Below the pieces are notes generated by a model that was not told the origin of the DNA, searched no databases, and was given only the letters and a program-made list of their open reading frames with translations. Positions 50,392 to 59,424 of a stretch of 64,000 bases of DNA are shown piece by piece; position 1 is the first letter of the stretch, and the number at the start of each line of letters is the position of its first letter. Source of the DNA: Butyricimonas faecalis (lineage in GTDB: Bacteria; Bacteroidota; Bacteroidia; Bacteroidales; Marinifilaceae); contig NZ_CP032819.1 in NCBI RefSeq assembly GCF_003991565.1, forward strand, positions 496,001 to 560,000, read 5' to 3'. The position numbers and the translations under genes are program-made.

Positions 50392-53154
50392 ATGAGTAAG
50401 CAAAGCATTGAGTTGAAAGGTGTACGGGTTCATAACCTGAAAAATATCGACTTGAACATCAAGTTAAACCAGTTTGTCGTGATTACCGGGGTTTCCGGAA
50501 GCGGCAAATCTTCACTGGCTTTTGACACGTTATATGCAGAAGGACAACGACGCTACGTGGAAAGCTTGTCTTCCTACGCCCGTCAATTCTTGGGGAGATT
50601 GAACAAACCGGAATGTGACTACATTAAAGGTATCCCACCTGCCGTGGCAATCGAGCAAAAAGTGAATACCTCGAACCCGCGTTCAACCGTGGGAACATCC
50701 ACGGAACTTTACGATTATATCAAACTGCTGTATGCCAGAATTGGTAAAACCTACTCCCCTGTTTCGGGCGAAGAAGTTAAGCGTCATAGCGTGGATGATA
50801 TCTACTCGTATATTTTGGAAGGCCATACCGATCAGACGGTGGTCATCATGGCAAAATTGGCCGAGACGACAAATGAAAATCTTCCTCTTTTAATCAGCCA
50901 GGGATTCTCACGAATAAAATACGGGGATGAATTCATACGAATTTCCGATTTGATCGAAAAAAATATCCCGCTGGATGCCTCGAAGGAGATGTTTCTCGTG
51001 ATTGACCGAACCCGGATAAATGACGAGAAAGACACGGTATCCCGGATAAAAGATTCCGTTGAAACGGCTCTTTACGAGGGAAACGGAACTTGTTACATTG
51101 ACATTGACGGTGTAACACGCTCGTTTTCAAATAAATTCGAGGCGGATGGTATTGAATTTCAAATACCTACCATTAACACGTTCAGTTTCAACTCCCCCAT
51201 CGGAGCTTGTCCGAAATGCGAAGGATACGGAAAAATACTCGGGATCGACGAGGATCTCGTGGTCCCCAACAAATCGTTGAGCGTCTACGATGACGCGGTC
51301 ATGTGCTGGCGAGGAGAAAAAATGAGCGAGTGGAAACATTTTTTCGTACAACGTGCTCATAAGATCAATTTCCCGGTACATACCCCTTATTTTGAACTGA
51401 CAGACAAGGAAAAAGATCTTCTTTGGAATAGTGAATACGGAATATACGCGTTTTTTGAACACCTGGAGGCTAAAAAGTTCAAAATACAGAACCGTGTAAT
51501 GATTGCCAGGTATACGGGAAAAACCAGATGCCCGGTGTGCCACGGAACTCGCTTGAAAAAAGAAGCCTCCTACGTGAAAATAAACGGGCGATCGATTACA
51601 GAACTTGTAGATATACCCATCTCGGAACTGAAAACTTACTTTGACAACCTTCAGTTATCCGAACACGACCAGACAATTGCAGCACGAGTACTCCCGGATA
51701 TTCACAACCGGATTGATTTTCTGTTGGATGTCGGTCTTGGCTACTTGACACTGAATCGTTTATCCTCCTCATTATCCGGTGGAGAGTCACAACGCATCAA
51801 CCTAGCAACCTCTTTGGGTTCTGCTCTTGTCGGTTCGCTATATATTTTGGATGAACCGAGTATCGGGTTGCACTCCCGGGACACGGATCGCTTGATACAA
51901 GTACTTCAGCGTCTTCGCGATATCGGTAATACCGTGGTGGTCGTTGAGCATGACGAGGATATTATCAAAGCGGCGGACGAAATTATTGATGTCGGCCCCT
52001 TGGCAGGAAGATTGGGTGGAGAAATTGTATACCAGGGAACATTGCAAAACTTGAAAAAAGCGGACACCCTCACGGCAGACTATATATATGGGAAAAAGAA
52101 CATTCCCGTTCCGGCAAAAAGAAGAAAATCAAAGCGTTACCTACTCCTTTCCGGGGCTACGGAAAATAACCTTAAAAACATTGATGTCAAAATTCCTTTG
52201 GGAATAATGACAGCCGTGACCGGGGTTAGCGGGTCGGGTAAGAGTACATTAATCAAAACGATTCTGGTACCTGCCCTGAAAAAATATTATGGCGACTATT
52301 CCGACCGTACCGGAAGCTTCAACCGCTTGAGTGGAGATTTGAATTCTATTCATGGCGTGGAATTTATTGACCAGAACCCGATTGGTAAATCTTCCCGTTC
52401 CAACCCGGTTACCTACCTGAAAGCATGGGACGATATACGTAAAATATTTGCTGACGAAAAATTGTCGAAATTAAACGGGTTCAAACCGGCACATTTTTCA
52501 TTTAACGTACCGGGCGGCCGCTGCGAAGAGTGTCAGGGAGAAGGAATCATCAAAGTCGAGATGCAGTTCATGGCGGACGTCTATTTGGAATGTGAACATT
52601 GCAAAGGGAAACGCTTCAAGGATGAAGTTCTGGAAGTAAAGTACAAAGGACAGAATATATATGATATTTTGGAGATGACCGTGAACCAGGCCGTGGAATT
52701 TTTCTCTTCCGGGACAAGTCATAGCGAACGCAGCATCGTTAGCAAACTGCAAAAATTGGTTGATGTCGGTCTGGGGTATATAAAATTAGGTCAGGCATCC
52801 AGCACGTTAAGTGGCGGCGAGAGTCAACGTGTAAAACTGGCTTACCATCTTAGCCAGGAAAACGCGGAACCGACCCTTTTCGTGTTTGACGAACCGACCA
52901 CGGGGTTGCATTTCCACGATATTCATAAGTTGATGGATTCCCTGAACGCGCTGATCGAACGAGGACACACGGTATTGATCATTGAACACAACATGGACGT
53001 GATCAAATGTACCGATAATATTATCGATTTAGGACCGGAAGGAGGAAGTGAAGGTGGCTATCTCGTTTTCGAGGGAACGCCGGAGGACTTGATAAAATGT
53101 GAAGCCTCTTATACCGGGAAATATCTTGCCGAGAAATTGCAGGAAAATAAATAA
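50392..53154 (+). CDS. uvrA: Excinuclease ABC subunit A
   Basis: A 920-residue ABC-type damage-recognition ATPase of nucleotide excision repair. Walker A motifs are GVSGSGKSS (about 34-42) and GVSGSGKST (about 610-618); signature motifs SSSLSGGESQRINLA and SSTLSGGESQRVKLA mark both nucleotide-binding domains. Zinc modules include CPKCEGYG, CPVCHGTRL and CEECQGEG...CEHCKGKRF. The UvrB-binding region lies between. pyrK starts 28 bp after its stop. Confidence 0.97.
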   Translation: MSKQSIELKGVRVHNLKNIDLNIKLNQFVVITGVSGSGKSSLAFDTLYAEGQRRYVESLSSYARQFLGRLNKPECDYIKGIPPAVAIEQKVNTSNPRSTVGTSTELYDYIKLLYARIGKTYSPVSGEEVKRHSVDDIYSYILEGHTDQTVVIMAKLAETTNENLPLLISQGFSRIKYGDEFIRISDLIEKNIPLDASKEMFLVIDRTRINDEKDTVSRIKDSVETALYEGNGTCYIDIDGVTRSFSNKFEADGIEFQIPTINTFSFNSPIGACPKCEGYGKILGIDEDLVVPNKSLSVYDDAVMCWRGEKMSEWKHFFVQRAHKINFPVHTPYFELTDKEKDLLWNSEYGIYAFFEHLEAKKFKIQNRVMIARYTGKTRCPVCHGTRLKKEASYVKINGRSITELVDIPISELKTYFDNLQLSEHDQTIAARVLPDIHNRIDFLLDVGLGYLTLNRLSSSLSGGESQRINLATSLGSALVGSLYILDEPSIGLHSRDTDRLIQVLQRLRDIGNTVVVVEHDEDIIKAADEIIDVGPLAGRLGGEIVYQGTLQNLKKADTLTADYIYGKKNIPVPAKRRKSKRYLLLSGATENNLKNIDVKIPLGIMTAVTGVSGSGKSTLIKTILVPALKKYYGDYSDRTGSFNRLSGDLNSIHGVEFIDQNPIGKSSRSNPVTYLKAWDDIRKIFADEKLSKLNGFKPAHFSFNVPGGRCEECQGEGIIKVEMQFMADVYLECEHCKGKRFKDEVLEVKYKGQNIYDILEMTVNQAVEFFSSGTSHSERSIVSKLQKLVDVGLGYIKLGQASSTLSGGESQRVKLAYHLSQENAEPTLFVFDEPTTGLHFHDIHKLMDSLNALIERGHTVLIIEHNMDVIKCTDNIIDLGPEGGSEGGYLVFEGTPEDLIKCEASYTGKYLAEKLQENK

Positions 53155-53182
53155 CGAACATGCTTACTTGGAATATTTAAAT

Positions 53183-53944
53183 ATGAAGAAGTTAATAGAT
53201 TTCACTGTTACTGAGAACAAAAAATTAAATCACGACACCATTTTGTTGGTGTTGCATTCGGAGGAATTGCCTGAAATTCAACCGGGACAATTCGTGAATG
53301 TACGGGTGGATCACTCACCCTCAACTTTTTTAAGGAGACCGATTTCCGTGCATGACGTGGACGAATCACGCGGGTTACTTTACCTTTTCATCAAAATCGT
53401 GGGATGCGGAACATCAACCTTGAGTGAATTACAAGTCGGTGATAAAGTAAACGTGATGCTACCCCTTGGTAATCATTTCTCAATCCCGTCTTCCGGCAGA
53501 CCTCTGCTCATTGGCGGCGGTTGCGGAGTTGCCCCGATGTTACACCTGGCCCGGGTGATGAAAAAACAAGGGTTATCGCCTGTCGTGTTGATCGGTACCC
53601 GAACCGGTAAAGACATTCTTCGAAAAGAAGAATACGAAAAATATGCAACTGTATACTATACAACTGAAGACGGATCTTTCGGGGAAAAAGGGTATGTCAC
53701 GCAACATTCTGTTTTGAAAGAAAAATTTGATCATATCTTTTGTTGCGGTCCGGAAGTGATGATGAAAGCAGTTGCAGGGTATGCGAATCAAAATAATATT
53801 CATTGTGAAGTATCTTTGGAAAACACGATGGCTTGTGGTATCGGTGCATGCCTCTGTTGTGTAACCGACACGAAAGAAGGTCATAAATGCGTGTGTACGG
53901 AAGGTCCTATTTTCAACATAAAAGATTTAAAATGGCAAATTTAA
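53183..53944 (+). CDS. pyrK: Dihydroorotate dehydrogenase electron-transfer subunit
   Basis: A 253-residue FAD and [2Fe-2S] protein that passes electrons from PyrD to NAD. The FAD-binding segment is [11 protein letters not shown], the NAD-binding loop [17 protein letters not shown], and the cluster Cys lie in [12 protein letters not shown] and KCVC. The ATG at 53183 is chosen over an in-frame start inside uvrA because [16 protein letters not shown] begins the domain. It overlaps pyrD by 13 bp. Confidence 0.95.
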   Translation: MKKLIDFTVTENKKLNHDTILLVLHSEELPEIQPGQFVNVRVDHSPSTFLRRPISVHDVDESRGLLYLFIKIVGCGTSTLSELQVGDKVNVMLPLGNHFSIPSSGRPLLIGGGCGVAPMLHLARVMKKQGLSPVVLIGTRTGKDILRKEEYEKYATVYYTTEDGSFGEKGYVTQHSVLKEKFDHIFCCGPEVMMKAVAGYANQNNIHCEVSLENTMACGIGACLCCVTDTKEGHKCVCTEGPIFNIKDLKWQI

Positions 53945-54837
53945 ATATAGATATCAACGGTTTATCCTTGAAAAACCCCGTGTTAACCGCTTCCGGGACT
54001 TTCGGATATGGAACTGAATTTCAGGATTTTATTGATTTAGAGCGTCTAGGCGGGTTTATCGTGAAAGGAACAACGTTAAAACATCGCGAAGGAAATCCTT
54101 ACCCCCGGATGGCCGAAACACCTTCCGGAATGTTAAACGCCGTGGGATTGCAGAATAAAGGTGTAGACTATTTCATAGAGCATATTTACCCGACAATAAA
54201 AGACGTGAACACGAATATACTGGTGAATGTATCCGGTTCAACTATCGCCGATTACGTTGCCACGGCAGAAAAAATCAACGCTTTGGATCGTATCCCGGCC
54301 ATCGAACTGAACATCTCCTGTCCTAACGTGAAAGAAGGGGGTATGGCTTTTGGAACGAGTTGCATTTCAGCTTCCGAGGTGGTCAAGGAAGTTCGGAAAG
54401 TCTACAAAAAACATTTGATGGTCAAATTATCTCCTAATGTCACGAGTATACAGGAAATTGCCTTGGCCGTGGAAGGTGCTGGCGCGGATTCGGTGTCACT
54501 CATCAACACGTTGATGGGGATGGCTGTCAATGTAAAAACTAGAAAACCTGTATTAAGCACAATTACAGGCGGCTTGAGTGGTCCTTGCGTGAAACCCGTG
54601 GCCCTTCGTATGGTTTGGCAAGTTGCCAAGGCCGTGAAAATCCCCGTGGTCGGTTTAGGTGGAATAAGTTGTGCTAACGATGCCATCGAATTCCTATTGG
54701 CCGGAGCCTCAGCCATACAGATCGGGACGGCAAATTTCATCGATCCGACGGTAACAATAAAAGTAATTGATGGCATTAACGATTACTTGGACCAAAACGG
54801 CTTCACGTCGGTAAAAGAAATAATTGGGGTGATATAA
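53932..54837 (+). CDS. pyrD: Dihydroorotate dehydrogenase, class 1B
   Basis: A 301-residue FMN enzyme oxidising dihydroorotate to orotate. Motifs: [40 protein letters not shown] with the Cys base typical of class 1B, and [20 protein letters not shown]. Paired with pyrK, which class 1B requires. The ATG at 53932 gives the 13-bp overlap with pyrK. Confidence 0.96.
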   Translation: MANLNIDINGLSLKNPVLTASGTFGYGTEFQDFIDLERLGGFIVKGTTLKHREGNPYPRMAETPSGMLNAVGLQNKGVDYFIEHIYPTIKDVNTNILVNVSGSTIADYVATAEKINALDRIPAIELNISCPNVKEGGMAFGTSCISASEVVKEVRKVYKKHLMVKLSPNVTSIQEIALAVEGAGADSVSLINTLMGMAVNVKTRKPVLSTITGGLSGPCVKPVALRMVWQVAKAVKIPVVGLGGISCANDAIEFLLAGASAIQIGTANFIDPTVTIKVIDGINDYLDQNGFTSVKEIIGVI

Positions 54838-54854
54838 GAAAGGATGGAAAACCG

Positions 54855-54905
54855 ACTGGTAATCAGCTCTCCCCCAGTGTAAGGGGGAGCTGGAGGGGGT
54901 AGTTT
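54855..54905. repeat. Second copy of the palindromic element core
   Basis: About 51 bp that, read on the minus strand, are nearly identical to 37936-37984, including ACTACCCCCTCCA and the stem-loop built around CCCCC/GGGGG. The outer arms present in the first copy are missing. It lies between pyrD and the convergent XRE gene and may terminate both. Confidence 0.8.
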
Positions 54906-54914
54906 AGCGTCCCC

Positions 54915-55349
54915 TTATTCCTTTTCATAGTCCTCAAAACTGCCATCTTCAAAAAACAGTATAATCCGTTTTATTTTTTTGGTCTGTTTCGTGAAAGGCC
55001 TGACGGATGCTATCGGATCTCTAGTTTCTTCTGATTTCACATTTTTATCGGGAATAACAGACGCATTTTGTTTTTCCGTCGGTTCCATATCAAATAAAGT
55101 CGGTTCGGACATCACCGGATTTTTTTCTTTTTGCACGGGAGAATTATCCATCGATCCGTTTCCTGTAATTAACCAAGTCAGATTAAGATCCGGAAATGTT
55201 TTGGCGATATTATTGATAATATCAAAACCGGGTTTATTCCTACCTGCAAGAATATGGGAAATTGTAGAAGCATTTACGCCAATCATGGCTGCAAATTTTG
55301 TTGCAGTCAGTCCCTTTTTCTCAATAATTTGATTCAAACGTTCTTGCAT
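54915..55349 (-). CDS. XRE-family transcriptional regulator
   Basis: A 144-residue protein with an N-terminal HTH_3 domain (MQERLNQIIEKKGLTATKFA, VNASTISHILAGRNKPGFDI; residues 1-57), a Lys/Glu/Pro-rich linker, and a conserved C-terminal strand motif RIILFFEDGSFEDYE. This architecture is common in Bacteroidetes with unknown ligands. The 5' region carries three perfect copies of TTACAAATGTAA starting 28 bp from the ATG, so the protein is probably an autoregulator that may also control the divergent aminopeptidase gene. Confidence 0.88.
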   Translation of the reverse strand: MQERLNQIIEKKGLTATKFAAMIGVNASTISHILAGRNKPGFDIINNIAKTFPDLNLTWLITGNGSMDNSPVQKEKNPVMSEPTLFDMEPTEKQNASVIPDKNVKSEETRDPIASVRPFTKQTKKIKRIILFFEDGSFEDYEKE

Positions 55350-55376
55350 AGACCTGTTATTTTGTAAATTTCGGTG

Positions 55377-55445
55377 TTACAAATGTAATCAATCGAGCGA
55401 AAAAAACAAAATTACATTTGTAATGATCGAGAATTACAAATGTAA
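55377..55445. promoter_or_regulatory. Operator cluster A: three perfect TTACAAATGTAA palindromes
   Basis: Copies at 55377-55388, 55412-55423 (complement TTACATTTGTAA) and 55434-55445. The sequence is its own reverse complement apart from the central ATTT/AAAT choice. Centre spacings are 35 and 22 bp, near three and two helical turns. Confidence 0.85.
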
Positions 55446-55832
55446 CAAGAAAATACTGGAAATACACACGAAATCTCGATTATTCCTTATAATATAGTTG
55501 TTATCAATATAATCCTCCATGTTGATCCATTTTTTGCTATACAACACGTTTCGCACGGTACAATAATCACTTAAAATCAATGATTTACATATATTCGTCG
55601 TGCTGAACACGGCTTGTACTTAAACTTCACATATAGATATTATAACAATTGATTATCAATACATTACATTTGTCATTTAAGTTTAATTAATAAAAGATAC
55701 ATGTAGGATTTTTGATTATGGTTAAATCAGGGTTAAATATAAACATCACGTGTTTAATGATTAATTATTGGTATTCAATATAATAGATTCAAATATTTAC
55801 AAGTGTTAACGGGTAAAATGCCTCAAATTGAC

Positions 55833-55939
55833 TGACACTTGTAATAATTACACATGTAATCCTCCCTCCTGTTTTTTCGCTTATATTTTCATTACATCCG
55901 TAAACTACATTTGTAATTTCACTATCTTTACAAATGTAA
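55833..55939. promoter_or_regulatory. Operator cluster B: five copies of the same palindrome
   Basis: Perfect copy at 55928-55939; one mismatch at 55848-55859 and 55905-55916; two mismatches at 55833-55844 and 55892-55903. The cluster ends 62 bp before the aminopeptidase P start. The pair at 55839-55853 also reads TTGTAATAATTACAC, one base from the PerR-type box at 36863. Confidence 0.8.
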
Positions 55940-56001
55940 TATACCCCTGTTTTGTTATATTCAACAAAAACTCTACATTTGGAAAATAAAAAAATAAAGT
56001 C

Positions 56002-57780
56002 ATGAATATACCAGAGAAATTAATCGAGTTAAGACGCATTATGAATCGAGAAAATATTGCGGCTTATATCATATCCGGAACAGATCCTCATAATAGCGAA
56101 TACCTTCCCGCGCCATGGCAACAGAGAAAATGGATTTCCGGTTTTACCGGGTCGTATGGAACTGTCGTGGTGACCAAAAACGAAGCGGGATTGTGGACGG
56201 ATACCCGTTATTTCATTCAAGCGGAGAAAGAATTGGCCGGTTCCGGGATAAAGCTCCATAAATTGCGTATTCCCGGGGCTGTGGATTATCCTCAATGGCT
56301 GGCAGAAGTACTTGAACCTGGAAATAAGGTGGGAATTGATGGCTTTTGTATGTCTGTTAGTGATGTACGCAACCTGAAAAACGTGTTGGGTCCTAAAAAT
56401 ATAACCATCCAGGAGCAAATTGATTTGTTGGGCGAAATGTGGTTTGATCGTCCGGCCCTTCCCATGGAAAAAATAACGCGTCTAGAAACAAAATATGTCG
56501 GGGAATCCGCGGGAGAACGGATTGATAAAATTCGTGAATTTATACGCGATCATCGTGGTGACGCCATGTTATTCAGCTGTTTGGATGAAATTGCTTGGTT
56601 ATACAACATTCGCTGTAATGACATTGCTTACAATCCGGTTGCCATATCTTACGCTATTGTAGAAAAAGACAAAGCCCATTTGTTTATTAAATTGGACAAG
56701 ATTTCTCAAGAAATAGCACTGCAATTGGCTGCAGATGGAATTGAATTACATGATTACCACCATTTGTTCCTTTTCTTAGATGAACAAAAGAAAGAAAACG
56801 TGTATTTCGCGGATACTAATACGTGCAACTATGCTGTTTTTAATCATCTGGCGAAAAAATTTGAGGTACGTGAAATCGAATCTCCCATCCCTTTGCTGAA
56901 AGCTGTAAAAAATGCGACTGAACTGGAGGGATTTAGATTGGCTTGCCGAAAAGATGGCGTTGCGTTATCTAAATTTTATTATTGGTTGGAAAATAGATTG
57001 TTACAACAGCCTGTGACGGAATTGGAAGCAGCGGAACAATTAACCAGGTTCCGTTCGCGAGATAAAGAGTACGTGTCGGATAGTTTCGGGTGTATTTCTG
57101 CTTACGGCCCCAATGCTGCTTTACCGCATTATTCAGCCACCCCGGAACAACAATCGGAAATACAACCCAAAGGATTGTATCTCGTGGACTCCGGTGCGCA
57201 ATACATGCATGGAACGACAGACGTTACCCGCACGATGCCGTTGGGAGAACTGACAGAATTGGAAAAGGAGGATTACACGCTTGTTTTAAAAGGCATGATC
57301 GATCTTAGCATGTTGTATTTTCCTAAAGGATCCAAAGGGTGCAACATCGATATAGTTGCCAGGTTGCCATTATATATGAATCTTCGGAATTTCGGTCATG
57401 GAACAGGACATGGTGTCGGGTATTTCCTGAACGTGCATGAAGGTCCGCAATCCATTCGTCCGGATTTAAAGAATCAAGAAATATTGCCGGGTATGGTCAC
57501 TTCCAACGAACCGGGGCTATACCGTGAAGGATTACACGGCATTCGCCACGAGAACTTGATCGTGTGCCGACCTAAGGCGGTAAATGAGTTTGGTGAATTC
57601 TATCAATTTGAAACAATAACTCTTTGTTATTTCGATACTTCTGCCCTGCTAACTAAACTTTTAAATCAAGATGAAATCGATTGGCTGAATGCTTACAACG
57701 AGCGGGTTTATCAAGAAGTATCTCCTTATCTTGAAGAACAGGAAAGGGTTTGGTTGCGAAACAAGACAAAAGCAATTTGA
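56002..57780 (+). CDS. Xaa-Pro aminopeptidase (aminopeptidase P, M24B)
   Basis: A 592-residue cytoplasmic metallopeptidase with the three-domain layout of eukaryotic-type aminopeptidase P. Metal ligands: Asp in LVDSGAQYMHGTTDVTRT, His in FGHGTGHGVGYFLNVHEG, Glu in SNEPGLY and IRHENLIV. It removes N-terminal residues before proline, completing peptide breakdown. The upstream operator cluster B suggests control by the divergent XRE protein. Confidence 0.95.
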   Translation: MNIPEKLIELRRIMNRENIAAYIISGTDPHNSEYLPAPWQQRKWISGFTGSYGTVVVTKNEAGLWTDTRYFIQAEKELAGSGIKLHKLRIPGAVDYPQWLAEVLEPGNKVGIDGFCMSVSDVRNLKNVLGPKNITIQEQIDLLGEMWFDRPALPMEKITRLETKYVGESAGERIDKIREFIRDHRGDAMLFSCLDEIAWLYNIRCNDIAYNPVAISYAIVEKDKAHLFIKLDKISQEIALQLAADGIELHDYHHLFLFLDEQKKENVYFADTNTCNYAVFNHLAKKFEVREIESPIPLLKAVKNATELEGFRLACRKDGVALSKFYYWLENRLLQQPVTELEAAEQLTRFRSRDKEYVSDSFGCISAYGPNAALPHYSATPEQQSEIQPKGLYLVDSGAQYMHGTTDVTRTMPLGELTELEKEDYTLVLKGMIDLSMLYFPKGSKGCNIDIVARLPLYMNLRNFGHGTGHGVGYFLNVHEGPQSIRPDLKNQEILPGMVTSNEPGLYREGLHGIRHENLIVCRPKAVNEFGEFYQFETITLCYFDTSALLTKLLNQDEIDWLNAYNERVYQEVSPYLEEQERVWLRNKTKAI

Positions 57781-57828
57781 CAAGAATTAAGCCGGAGTTA
57801 ACCTCGAGATAAGACATCATAAACAAAT

Positions 57829-57876
57829 CATAGCCGTTTCCCCTACGTTTAAAACACGTGTAGTGAAACGGCTATG
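57829..57876. repeat. Inverted repeat after the aminopeptidase gene
   Basis: CATAGCCGTTTC (57829-57840) pairs perfectly with GAAACGGCTATG (57865-57876) around 24 nt that can pair further. There is no T run, so it may be an mRNA 3'-end stabiliser or a protein-binding site rather than a classic terminator. Confidence 0.75.
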
Positions 57877-57947
57877 ACCTGCAGGGAAAATATTGGTTTA
57901 TCCCTCGTCGCGTACAATTTCGATATTAATACGCGATAAATTCGCGA

Positions 57948-58697
57948 CTACTTCTTCGTAAAAGTTGTATGCACATCACTTTCTTGGTAAAGGACAACGG
58001 ATGATGATGAAACAATTGCAGCAGCAATGGTCAGATAATACGATCCGGCTTCTAAAGAAGTGATTTTAGATGAATATTCACTTTCAGGTAATGTGATTTT
58101 TCTTTCAGCTTGATCAAGTGCAGTATCCTTATAACTTGCAACTATAACAAAATTGTCATATAAAGTGGAAGATGATGATTTTTTTAGCACCACCAAGTAA
58201 TCTGTTGCTCCTTCAACTTTATTGAATGTTGCCGTGATTTCGGCATTGTTGCACTCCACGTTTCCTTTCAGTTTTGTCTTCATCTCAGTCGTGTTGTTTA
58301 TAACGGCTGTACCTTGTGCCGGTTCTTCGTCTTGATTATAAGCAGTTATGGTAAACGTACCGCTAGGAAGTTTATCCATACTACTATTATATGAAAGGTT
58401 GGATAACCAGTAATACCCGCCAAAACTTTCCATTTGAGTCATCAAAATGGATTCACCCCCAGGAGCTTTTACGCTACATTTCGTCATCGGTTCATTGGCT
58501 ACAGTATAAATAACCGGCGTAAATTGACTACTAATAGTTGTTGCTTCTGCTTCTCCGGGTATTTCGTAAACAGTTTGAATTACATATCCGATTCCTCCAA
58601 CCGTGAAATCCGGATCATTACTACCCAAGCAAGATGCCATCGCGAAAGCCGTAACCAATAAAATTACGTACTGTTTTAAATTTAAGATTGTCTTCAT
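57948..58697 (-). CDS. Lipoprotein of unknown function
   Basis: A 249-residue exported lipoprotein. The signal MKTILNLKQYVILLVTAF ends in lipobox MASC. The mature protein is Ser/Thr-rich and all-beta, likely two immunoglobulin-like domains (for example SGTFTITAYNQDEEPAQGT and GATDYLVVLKKSSSS). It is divergent from the ECF sigma gene 193 bp away, so it may be a target or cargo of that system. Confidence 0.8.
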   Translation of the reverse strand: MKTILNLKQYVILLVTAFAMASCLGSNDPDFTVGGIGYVIQTVYEIPGEAEATTISSQFTPVIYTVANEPMTKCSVKAPGGESILMTQMESFGGYYWLSNLSYNSSMDKLPSGTFTITAYNQDEEPAQGTAVINNTTEMKTKLKGNVECNNAEITATFNKVEGATDYLVVLKKSSSSTLYDNFVIVASYKDTALDQAERKITLPESEYSSKITSLEAGSYYLTIAAAIVSSSSVVLYQESDVHTTFTKK

Positions 58698-58890
58698 TTT
58701 AGTTGTTTTATAGTTTTTAAAATTCCGTGATTGTCACCACATATTTTTATTTCACACTGCGAATATTCGCAAAAAAACAATACGATGCAAAAAAAAAGAG
58801 AGCTTTTTAGCTGATAATGATTTTTTTTCATTTTTTTCGCGTAGTGAACGCAACCATTTACAAAATAGCGCATCTAAGCCATAGTTATCA

Positions 58891-59424
58891 ATGTGTAATT
58901 TGGAAAAAATAGTCGAAAAATGCAGAAAGGGGGACAGAAAAGCGGGAGAACAACTTTACCACATGTTCTCGGCTAAAATGTTTGCCGTATGCATTCAATA
59001 TTCCAAATCACGCGAAGAGGCTGAAGATAATTTGCAGGATGGTTTCATTAAAGTGTTGGAGTCAATTAGCCAATACAAAGGAAAGGGCTCTTTCGAAGGT
59101 TGGATGAAACGCATTTTTATCAACACGGCGTTAGAGAAATTCAGAAAAAAACGATCCATTCAAGTTGTCGAAGAAGTTCCGGAAGTGGTGGACGAAGATG
59201 ATGTTGATGACGACGTGAACATTCCTCCCGAGGTGTTGTTCGAGTTTGTCAATCAATTACCGGAGAAATACCGGCTGGTCTTCAACTTGTATGTCATGGA
59301 AGGCATGCAACACAAGGAGATCGCGGCATTATTAGGTATATCCGACGGGACGTCAAAATCCAACCTGGCACGGGCGAAGGAAATTTTGAAAAGGAAGATA
59401 AATGCATATATGAGAGATGAGTGA
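58891..59424 (+). CDS. ECF-type RNA polymerase sigma factor
   Basis: A 177-residue extracytoplasmic-function sigma factor. Region 2: EEAEDNLQDGFIKVLESISQ and SFEGWMKRIFINTALEKFRK; region 4: LPEKYRLVFNLYVMEGMQHK, then IAALLGISDGTSKSNLARAK with the HTH. No regulatory extension. It overlaps the next gene by 8 bp (ATGAGTGA), linking it to its probable anti-sigma partner. Confidence 0.94.
   Translation: MCNLEKIVEKCRKGDRKAGEQLYHMFSAKMFAVCIQYSKSREEAEDNLQDGFIKVLESISQYKGKGSFEGWMKRIFINTALEKFRKKRSIQVVEEVPEVVDEDDVDDDVNIPPEVLFEFVNQLPEKYRLVFNLYVMEGMQHKEIAALLGISDGTSKSNLARAKEILKRKINAYMRDE

Larger units (their letters stand above)
55350..56001. promoter_or_regulatory. Divergent regulatory region with operator clusters at both ends
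   Basis: This 652-bp gap between the XRE and aminopeptidase P genes has no credible reading frame. The central 385 bp (55446-55832) are AT-rich and featureless to me; operator clusters occupy the two ends and are listed separately. Confidence 0.75.
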
